Origin: Spirochaetia bacterium
Lineage (GTDB): Bacteria; Spirochaetota; Spirochaetia; Treponematales; Breznakiellaceae
Length of the DNA stretch: 5,447 bases
NCBI GenBank assembly: GCA_026002265.1
Contig: BOBG01000128.1
Coordinates: 1 to 5,447, forward strand
Direction: 5' to 3'
Shown here: in pieces, positions 1-3,985 of the stretch
How positions within the stretch are numbered: the first letter of the stretch is position 1
How the letters are laid out: the number at the start of each line of letters is the position of its first letter
Notes under the pieces: generated by a model
What the model was told of the DNA's origin: nothing
The model's database searches: none
What the model saw: only the letters and a program-made list of their open reading frames with translations
Translations under genes and position numbers: made by a program

Positions 1-332
1 TCGGGGACCCAAATACCACAGTTTTGAGTGTCGGCTACATGGCCGAAAATACCCTCGGACGGCGGATCCGGCGGCGGGAACCGGAAGTCAAGATCCATGG
101 GCAGTGGTTCACGGTCCGGGCTCAAGTCGAAGAGATCAATGCGTTCAGCGCACACGCTGATTATGCAGAGGCTGGTGCATGGCTTGATTCTATTGACACG
201 TCACGACTTAAAAAGATTTTTCTGGTCCACGGCGAGCACAAATCCCAGTCTGCGTTCAAGCACTATCTGAGTGAAAAAGGTTTTGATGTAGGAATCGTCA
301 AGTATGGCGAAAAGTATTCTCTAGACGGTTAA
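1..332 (+). CDS. MBL-fold/beta-CASP RNase, C-terminal part (gene cut by window start)
   Basis: The reading frame enters at base 3 with GDPNTTVL and runs 109 codons to TAA at 330-332; the true start lies outside the window. It matches the end of beta-CASP metallo-beta-lactamase RNases (CPSF73/TTHA0252-like). Visible landmarks are GDPN..TVL.VGY, LGRRI, the motif C loop FSAHAD (His at 153-155), and LVHGE (His at 228-230), which in this family supplies the last zinc ligand. The family processes or degrades RNA in the cytoplasm with two zinc ions. The beta-CASP motif B and the whole MBL catalytic core are not in this piece. The stop lies 31 nt before the bacteriohemerythrin start, so the two are probably co-transcribed. 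The missing core is found, in opposite orientation, at 1912-1097. Either this gene is intact upstream of the window or it is the detached tail of that piece. The family call is firm; exact substrate unknown. Confidence 0.88.
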   Translation, partial: GDPNTTVLSVGYMAENTLGRRIRRREPEVKIHGQWFTVRAQVEEINAFSAHADYAEAGAWLDSIDTSRLKKIFLVHGEHKSQSAFKHYLSEKGFDVGIVKYGEKYSLDG

Positions 333-363
333 AAGCTGTAAAAACGGAAACCGGAGGAAAAAT

Positions 364-816
364 TTGGAAACGCAACGTTTAGATGTTCTTATTGAATGGG
401 ATGACCGGTATTCGGTGGGAGTACCGGCCATCGATGCCCAGCATAAACAATTGTTGGAGCTGACGAATAAATTGTATAAAGCTTGTCTCAAGGGTGAAGC
501 CGCGGCCAAACTCGAATTTGAAGATACGCTCCACGAGGCCGTTGACTATGTCCGGTTTCATTTCAGCGCCGAGGAAAAAATCTTAGAGCAGATTCACTAC
601 CCTGGACTTTTGGAACAAAAAAAGCAGCATGCTGAGTTCGTAAAAGAAGTCATGGAAGGGGCAAAGAAATTTCAAGACGGAAAAACCTTTGTACCCAATA
701 ACTTTGTACGCTTTCTCAAGGAGTGGATTCTTGCTCATATTGCAGTTTCCGATCAACGTTACGGTGAATATATCGAAAATCTGCATAAAAAAGGTATGCT
801 GACTGGAACACTTTAA
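364..816 (+). CDS. Bacteriohemerythrin (diiron O2-binding four-helix protein)
   Basis: A 150-aa protein of the usual single-domain bacteriohemerythrin length, expected to bind O2 (or sense O2/NO) at a non-haem diiron site in the cytoplasm. Start chosen at TTG 364 because GGAGG at 353-357 sits 6 nt upstream; no ATG fits. Family landmarks are W12..RYSVG (N-terminal), D24-A-Q-H27-K, HFSAEE at 66-71, YPGL at 79-82, QKKQH at 85-89, and H125-I-A-V-S-D130. These give ligands H27, H66, E70, H89, H125 and D130. The seventh expected ligand, the first His of the H-x3-H pair after YPGL, is Gln85 here (CAA; His would be CAT or CAC). It follows the beta-CASP RNase gene by 31 nt, probably in one operon, and a broken paralogue follows 21 nt after its stop. 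Family identity is nearly certain. Whether the site still binds two irons is open. Confidence 0.93.
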   Translation: METQRLDVLIEWDDRYSVGVPAIDAQHKQLLELTNKLYKACLKGEAAAKLEFEDTLHEAVDYVRFHFSAEEKILEQIHYPGLLEQKKQHAEFVKEVMEGAKKFQDGKTFVPNNFVRFLKEWILAHIAVSDQRYGEYIENLHKKGMLTGTL

Positions 817-837
817 TACTTTTAAAAGGATTTTATC

Positions 838-1095
838 GTGCAAAAGCCGGATGGAGCTGTGCTTGTTGAGTGGGATGGCCGGTATTCAGTTGGAGTACCG
901 GCCATCGATACCCAGCATAAAGAATTCATCAAAAAAGTCCTCGATGATGCAGCGAATTTCAAAAGCGGGAGGAATTTTGTACCTCAATACATTTGTGTGT
1001 TTTCTCAAGAATTGGATCTTCACTCATATTGCAGTCACTGATCAGCGTTATTCTGAGTATATTGCTGAATTAAAAAAAAGAGGAACACTTATTTC
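838..1095 (+). pseudogene. Bacteriohemerythrin paralogue, internally deleted and frameshifted
   Basis: A tandem duplicate of the preceding gene: its first 27 codons (VLVEWDGRYSVGVPAIDTQH) are nearly identical at DNA level. Start is GTG 838 with AAAGGA at 825-830, 7 nt upstream. Two lesions break it. First, codons equivalent to 26-87 of the intact copy are missing; the joint lies at CAGCAT (913-918), a hexamer that occurs twice in the intact copy exactly 186 bp apart (439-444 and 625-630), so deletion between direct repeats is likely. Second, one extra base near 982-985 (FVP followed by CT-C-AAT) shifts the frame, giving a 67-aa product ending at TGA 1039-1041. The other frame continues as CFLKNWIFTHIAVTDQRYSEY. 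The product lacks helices B and C and most iron ligands. Recognisable homology ends at about 1090, where the inversion joint begins. A sequencing error could explain the single base but not the 186-bp loss. Confidence 0.85.
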
Positions 1096-1912
1096 CGGGA
1101 ATGATGCCTTGATCGAGAAGGATATGAAAATAGTAAACCAATTCCTGGGTGCGCTCTATGGCAAACGAAGGAATGAGAATCCGGCCCCGGGTTTTAACAG
1201 CCCGGAGCGTAACCGCGGCCAGTTTCTTGAGCGCATCATCAGTGTTGTCGTGCAGACGGTCCCCGTAAGTACTTTCCAGTACAAGATAATCCGGAGCCGG
1301 AATGTCCGTATCAGGATCCTTGATGATCGGTTTACCGGGCCGGCCCAGATCGCCGGAACAGAGAATCCGGGTTCCGCTTTTTTTCACCGTAAAAAGGGCC
1401 ATCGCTGAACCGAGGATATGCCCGGCATCAAAAAATTCAACCTGCACCCCGTCCCCGACCAAAAAGGGCCGCCGGTAGGAAAATCCCACACACTGATTCG
1501 TGGCTTGAATCGCATCTTGTTCTTCAAAAACCGGCTGCCATGTGAATTTTTCACCGCGTTTTTGAGCTTGTTTGCGTAAATATTCCGCATCATGGAACTG
1601 AATATTGGCAGAATCCAGCATAATTAAGCTGGCAATATCCCGCGAGGCCGGCGTAGCGTAAATACTCCCCTGGTAGCCATTTCGCGGAAGCATCGGCAAG
1701 AGTCCGCAGTGGTCAAGGTGTCCATGGGTGAGAATCGCGGCTGCAATTTTTGACACATCAAAGCCGAGGTTCCGGTTTTTGCGATCTGATTCTGCACGGC
1801 TTCCTTGGAAGGCTCCGCAATCGACAAGGTACTGCTCACCGTCAATGTCAATAATATGTTTGGAACCGGTCACTTCTTCGGCCGCCCCAAGTGAATAAAA
1901 ACTAATACTCAT
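1070..1912 (-). pseudogene. MBL-fold/beta-CASP RNase, N-terminal 272 codons (3' truncated)
   Basis: Codons 1-272 are a clean N-terminal part of a beta-CASP RNase, followed by eight unrelated residues and TAA at 1072-1070. Visible motifs: GAAEEVTGS (9-17), D31-C-G, H63-G-H65-L-D67-H68, DAGHILGS with H165, SGD with D188, motif A at E213-STYGDR, and IPSFAIERTQEL (247-258). Full-length relatives run about 430-470 aa; this lacks motif B, motif C (SAHAD) and the VHGE zinc ligand, so it should be inactive. Homology stops after GIIP at about 1097. Just beyond lies the 3' end of the broken hemerythrin on the other strand. The missing tail matches the type of piece at 1-332. ATG 1912 is the only sensible start: MSISFYSLGAAEEVTG aligns with family N-termini. 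There is no Shine-Dalgarno sequence; a -10 box sits 8 nt upstream. Confidence 0.87.
1091..1100. other. Probable inversion (rearrangement) joint
   Basis: Left of this point the + strand reads as the end of the broken bacteriohemerythrin (LKKRGTL, ends about 1090). Right of it the - strand reads as codon 272 of the beta-CASP RNase (GIIP, ends about 1097). The two genes meet tail to tail with no spacer and neither has its natural end. That is what an inversion breakpoint or a chimeric join looks like. No long repeat is visible at the joint, though the partner breakpoint is outside the window. Confidence 0.65.
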
Positions 1913-1947
1913 ATTTTAAAAGTATACAACCAGCTCAATTTACACAA
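1913..1947 (-). promoter_or_regulatory. Candidate promoter of the beta-CASP RNase N-terminal piece
   Basis: TATACT (1926-1921 on the - strand) matches a sigma70 -10 box at 5 of 6 positions and ends 8 nt before the ATG. A transcription start 6-8 nt further on would fall at or next to the ATG, giving a leaderless message, consistent with the absence of a Shine-Dalgarno sequence. The -35 is weak: TTGTGT at 1947-1942 with a short 15-nt spacer. Just upstream, at 1955-1968, TTGCT-ATAC-AGCAA is a small inverted repeat that could be an operator. Confidence 0.4.
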
Positions 1948-1974
1948 GAGCCTTTTGCTATACAGCAATAAACG

Positions 1975-2053
1975 AAAAACAGGTGTCCGATGATCGGTAT
2001 GGTACCATAATTTTCCGGTACAGCGTCCCAGCAGGAAACCGGAACGCCTGTTT
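1975..2053 (-). terminator. Nested-hairpin terminator downstream of the lipoprotein gene
   Basis: Fifteen bases after the lipoprotein stop, AAACAGG (2053-2047) pairs with CCTGTTT (1983-1977), the stem extending inward with a G-U pair and a bulge through GCGTTCC/GGACAC-type bases. The 3' arm runs into TTTTT, as in a Rho-independent terminator read on the - strand. The long loop contains competing inverted repeats: GCGTTCC/GGGACGC (2047-2041 with 2029-2023), TTCCGGT/ACCGGAA (2013-2019 with 2038-2044), the palindrome ATGGTACCAT (1999-2008) and CCGAT-C-ATCGG (1987-1997). Because A-runs flank the other side it might also act on the + strand. Confidence 0.5.
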
Positions 2054-2067
2054 ACCGCATAGACACA

Positions 2068-2475
2068 CTACGGAAGAGTCAAAATAATCGGTTCATTGGT
2101 ATCGAGTGTAAGGTCTCCGGTTATGCCGGTTGTCTTTTTTTTAATTGCTGTGAGAGTAGCCGAATCAGTTTTGAGCTGTACAACACCGGCCTCAGTACCG
2201 GAGAATTTAATAGTGAGAACTTTCTCAGGTTCGGCTGGGAGAATCTCCTCTACACCGGTCACTGTTTTATTAGCAGTGAACCACGATATAACTTCAAATG
2301 GTGTTATATTTTTCACCCATTTCCCGCTACTCAACGTCAGTGTTACTGTTGCGGGAGCGCTATCAGCTTCAAGCGATAGCGTTGCAGATTTCTCAGGCGT
2401 CTGACATCCTACTAGGGTCAACACCACGCCCACTACAGCGATTATTCCAAAAACAGATGCTCTTTTATTCAACAT
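2068..2475 (-). CDS. Small lipoprotein with Ig-like/repeat-type domain
   Basis: A 135-aa predicted lipoprotein. The start is set at ATG 2475 rather than the earlier in-frame ATG at 2526. AGAAGG at 2485-2480 lies 4 nt upstream of 2475, and from there the N-terminus is a textbook lipoprotein signal: MLNKR, a hydrophobic stretch, then lipobox L21-V-G-C24. After cleavage Cys24 would be lipidated and the protein anchored in the inner or outer membrane, facing the periplasm or outside. The mature part (about 112 aa) is rich in Thr/Ser/Val with alternating beta-like pattern (ATVTLTLSSGKWVKNITPF, VISWFTANKTV, LTIKFSGTEAGVVQL). The LTLS..KWV..IT...WFT pattern recalls small repeat domains of treponeme surface proteins; that resemblance is from memory and is inference. 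It stands alone between proB and the RNase fragment, with its own terminator. Function unknown. Confidence 0.78.
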   Translation of the reverse strand: MLNKRASVFGIIAVVGVVLTLVGCQTPEKSATLSLEADSAPATVTLTLSSGKWVKNITPFEVISWFTANKTVTGVEEILPAEPEKVLTIKFSGTEAGVVQLKTDSATLTAIKKKTTGITGDLTLDTNEPIILTLP

Positions 2476-2525
2476 AAAACCTTCTAAAAATGAAAGAATA
2501 TCTACACTAGTGAAAAAGGGTATCA

Positions 2526-2545
2526 CTTATTTTAAATAAGGTCAA
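2526..2545 (-). promoter_or_regulatory. Candidate -35 box and AT-rich dyad upstream of the lipoprotein gene
   Basis: TTGACC (2545-2540 on the - strand) resembles a -35 box and lies about 65 nt upstream of the lipoprotein ATG. The spacer contains the perfect dyad CTTATTT-T-AAATAAG (2526-2540). The matching -10 is poor (TACCCT at 2522-2517, 17-nt spacer). An alternative -10, TAAAAT, lies within the dyad itself. A regulator binding the dyad would block either promoter. Weak call. Confidence 0.25.
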
Positions 2546-2585
2546 TATTTTCTTTTCAGCAGTTGGATTGAGTAAACCCAGCCAA

Positions 2586-2610
2586 AATTTGGGGACAGAC
2601 CTCTGTATTT
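2586..2610. repeat. Short orphan repeat-like fragment (TTTGGGGACAGACCTC)
   Basis: The string around TTTGGGGACAGACCTC resembles a short sequence that I recall recurring in intergenic DNA of many bacteria, often near small REP-type or IS200-like transposases. Only one copy is in this window, with no transposase and no partner repeat, so this rests on memory only. It lies in the 180-bp gap between proB and the lipoprotein gene, which otherwise contains only AT-rich DNA. Confidence 0.25.
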
Positions 2611-2655
2611 CTTTACTGTATAACAAAATAGCAAAAAATTCGTAAAATCTAAAGG

Positions 2656-3453
2656 TTAAAAAAGCGCTTTAAATATTGTTCCGGCTTGAGTACCGGCATT
2701 CAAAGCGCCTAATGCATCCGGCCGGCTGCCGTTGCTCAAGATCATGGGAATTCCGTAAGGAACGACTAATTCGGCTGCGTCCAGTTTTGTAGCGATGCCG
2801 CCGGTGCCGAAGATATTTGTTCCACCAATGCGAATCTGCTTCCGGATACTGCCAATGTCCGGTACTTCGCATAGGAGTTGTGCGTCCGGAAATTCTTTTG
2901 GATTTTTGTCGTAGAGTCCGTCAATATCGCTAAATAGAATCAGTAATTCCGCACTCCACAGGACCGCTGACCTCGCAGCCAGCGTGTCATTGTCCCCAAT
3001 TTTGATCTCATCCACTGCCACACTATCATTTTCATTGATAATCGGGACGATTCCTTCGTCAATAAGGGTAAAAAGGGTATTCCGCATATTCAATGTCCGC
3101 AGAGAATCTCCAAAGTCGTCACGGGTGAGGAGAATCTGCGCCGTGTGAATCCCATGTGGTGCAAAAGCCTGGGACCATGCCCGCATCAGCTCCACCTGAC
3201 CGACCGCGCACAGGGCTTGTTTGTAGTGCAGATCCTGTTTACGGGCCCATTTTCCCAAAATCGAGAGTCCTGCAATCTGCGCTCCGGAGGAAACAATCAC
3301 AATTTGTTTATTTTTTTTGATGAAATTGGCAACTTCTGCGGCAAAATGCTCCAAAAATGCGTTATTCACTGCACCGGTCGAATCTTCGAGCGTACTGGAG
3401 CCGATTTTGATGACGATTTTACGTACGTGTGCGATAAGTTCCGGTATATTCAT
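2656..3453 (-). CDS. proB: Glutamate 5-kinase, kinase domain only
   Basis: Catalyses ATP-dependent phosphorylation of L-glutamate to glutamyl 5-phosphate, the first committed step of proline synthesis, in the cytoplasm. The 265-aa protein is an amino-acid-kinase fold with all main motifs: VIKIGSSTL (14-22, Lys16), VSSGAQIAG (54-62), AVGQ-VELM (83-90), LLTRDDF (108-114), PIINENDSVAVDE (137-149), KIGDNDTLAA (151-160), FSDIDGLYDKNP (174-185) and FGTGGIATKLDAA (215-227). It ends soon after the kinase domain; the C-terminal PUA domain of the roughly 370-aa E. coli type is absent, a known short form. No upstream in-frame start exists before the TAA at 3507-3505, so ATG 3453 is the start, although it has no Shine-Dalgarno sequence. 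proA, usually adjacent, is not in the window on either side. A promoter at 3586-3558 and a structured leader precede it. Confidence 0.94.
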   Translation of the reverse strand: MNIPELIAHVRKIVIKIGSSTLEDSTGAVNNAFLEHFAAEVANFIKKNKQIVIVSSGAQIAGLSILGKWARKQDLHYKQALCAVGQVELMRAWSQAFAPHGIHTAQILLTRDDFGDSLRTLNMRNTLFTLIDEGIVPIINENDSVAVDEIKIGDNDTLAARSAVLWSAELLILFSDIDGLYDKNPKEFPDAQLLCEVPDIGSIRKQIRIGGTNIFGTGGIATKLDAAELVVPYGIPMILSNGSRPDALGALNAGTQAGTIFKALF

Positions 3454-3553
3454 CGAAAAATAAGGCGTGGAAACCCAATGCGTTGGGAGGAACGCCTGCG
3501 AACTTTAGCTCGCTCTCCTTTTAAACACGAAAGCCTTGGTTATTAGCTTTCAT
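3419..3553 (-). other. Interrupted small ORF in the proB leader
   Basis: ATG at 3553 begins MKANNQGFRV and stops at TAA 3523-3521, right where the transcript would start. In the same frame, beyond that single stop, 33 more codons follow (KESELKFAGVPPN, then ALGFHALFF), overlap the proB start out of frame, and end at TAA 3421-3419. It could be a leader peptide, a broken short gene, or chance. AAGGAG directly after the first stop (3520-3515) looks like a ribosome binding site but has no start codon at normal spacing. Confidence 0.3.
3464..3496 (-). terminator. Attenuator-like hairpin in the proB leader
   Basis: GGCGT (3496-3492 on the - strand) pairs with ACGCC (3468-3464) and an inner stem TTGGG/CCCAA closes a CGCA loop (3485-3481 with 3476-3472, read as complements). 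The 3' arm is followed by TTATTTTT, giving the shape of a Rho-independent terminator 10 nt before the proB ATG. Two further hairpins precede it: GCGA/TCGC at about 3498-3513 and GAAAGC/GCTTTC at 3529-3551. I see no sign of a named riboswitch or T-box. Conditional control of proB is inference. Confidence 0.45.
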
Positions 3554-3557
3554 AGAA

Positions 3558-3586
3558 AGTATGAAAGTAACGAGAACTATTGTCAA
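3558..3586 (-). promoter_or_regulatory. Sigma70-type promoter of proB
   Basis: A perfect -35 TTGACA (3586-3581) and a -10 CATACT (3563-3558, 4 of 6 matches) are separated by exactly 17 nt on the - strand. The predicted transcription start falls near 3551, leaving a leader of about 98 nt before the proB ATG. This is the best promoter in the window. Confidence 0.6.
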
Positions 3587-3679
3587 TAGTTGTTACAAAT
3601 ATTTTCGCTGCGGCTTATACGAATTAATAAAAGAGACCGAACCCTTAGAGGGGGTGTCTTCCCCCTGCCTCCAAGCCCG

Positions 3680-3756
3680 CCCTTCGATAAACTCAGGGAA
3701 CGGGCTTTCCGGCACCCCCCTCGTGGTTGAGAGCGTTCCCTGAGCCTGTCGAAGGG
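3680..3756. repeat. Inverted repeat element with 23-bp arms
   Basis: The left arm 3680-3702 (CCCTTCGATAAACTCAGG and on) and right arm 3734-3756 (CGTTCCCTGAGCCTGTCG and on) are inverted copies with three mismatches, separated by 31 bp. A second 7-bp stem, AAGCCCG/CGGGCTT (3673-3679 with 3701-3707), encloses the left arm. The CCCTTCGACAGGCTCAGGGA core is of a kind I recall as a mobile-looking intergenic repeat in many bacterial genomes. No transposase is present. It could fold as a long hairpin in RNA or single-stranded DNA. Confidence 0.7.
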
Positions 3757-3784
3757 AACACCGGAAGATGTCCACAAATATCCA

Positions 3785-3985
3785 CTAAAGAATTTTTATT
3801 CGTGTACATTCGTGTTATTCGTGGACTCTATTCTTCTTTAACTTAGTGCGATTCATGGACTCCATTTTCACTAATTACCAACACCCGCTAAAGAATTTTT
3901 ATTCGTGTTTATTCGTTCAATTCGTGGACCCCATTCTTCTTTAACTTAGTGCTATTCGTGGATCCCATTTTCACTAATTACCAAC
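3785..3985. repeat. Two tandem copies of a 103-bp repeat with ATTCGTG heptamers
   Basis: Copy 1 starts at 3785 and copy 2 at 3888 (CTAAAGAATTTTTATTCGTG in both); both end in CTAATTACCAAC (3871-3882 and 3974-3985), so the period is 103 bp. Inside, the heptamer ATTCGTG recurs at 3798, 3808, 3817, 3901, 3920 and 3954, with one-mismatch forms at 3851 and 3911. The close-set ones are 9-10 bp apart, about one helical turn. There are no unique spacers, so it is not CRISPR. The end of copy 2 overlaps the stop of the envelope-protein gene. Confidence 0.85.

Noticed and set aside
851..1408. A 185-aa + strand ORF running from the broken hemerythrin across the joint
   Set aside because: Its start is out of frame with the hemerythrin start; only the stretch around 983-1090 is hemerythrin-like and the rest is antisense to the RNase fragment. 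It is a product of the frameshift and the joint, not a gene.
1..1912. Two independent full RNase genes facing each other
   Set aside because: The - strand copy loses homology after codon 272 and stops eight codons later, so it is not full length.
2476..2526. Longer lipoprotein start at ATG 2526
   Set aside because: It would add 17 residues (MIPFFTSVDILSFLEGF) before a complete lipoprotein signal, and the good ribosome binding site serves ATG 2475.
2640..2670. Terminator at the proB stop based on the palindrome AAAGCGCTTT
   Set aside because: A 10-bp palindrome with no loop cannot form a normal hairpin, and it is part of the last proB codons.
3145..3546. A 133-aa + strand ORF over the 5' end of proB
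   Set aside because: Antisense to clear kinase motifs and to the proB promoter-leader region; Cys/His/Gly-rich shadow composition.
3785..3985. CRISPR array
   Set aside because: Only two adjacent units of 103 bp with no unique spacers and no cas genes; a plain tandem repeat.
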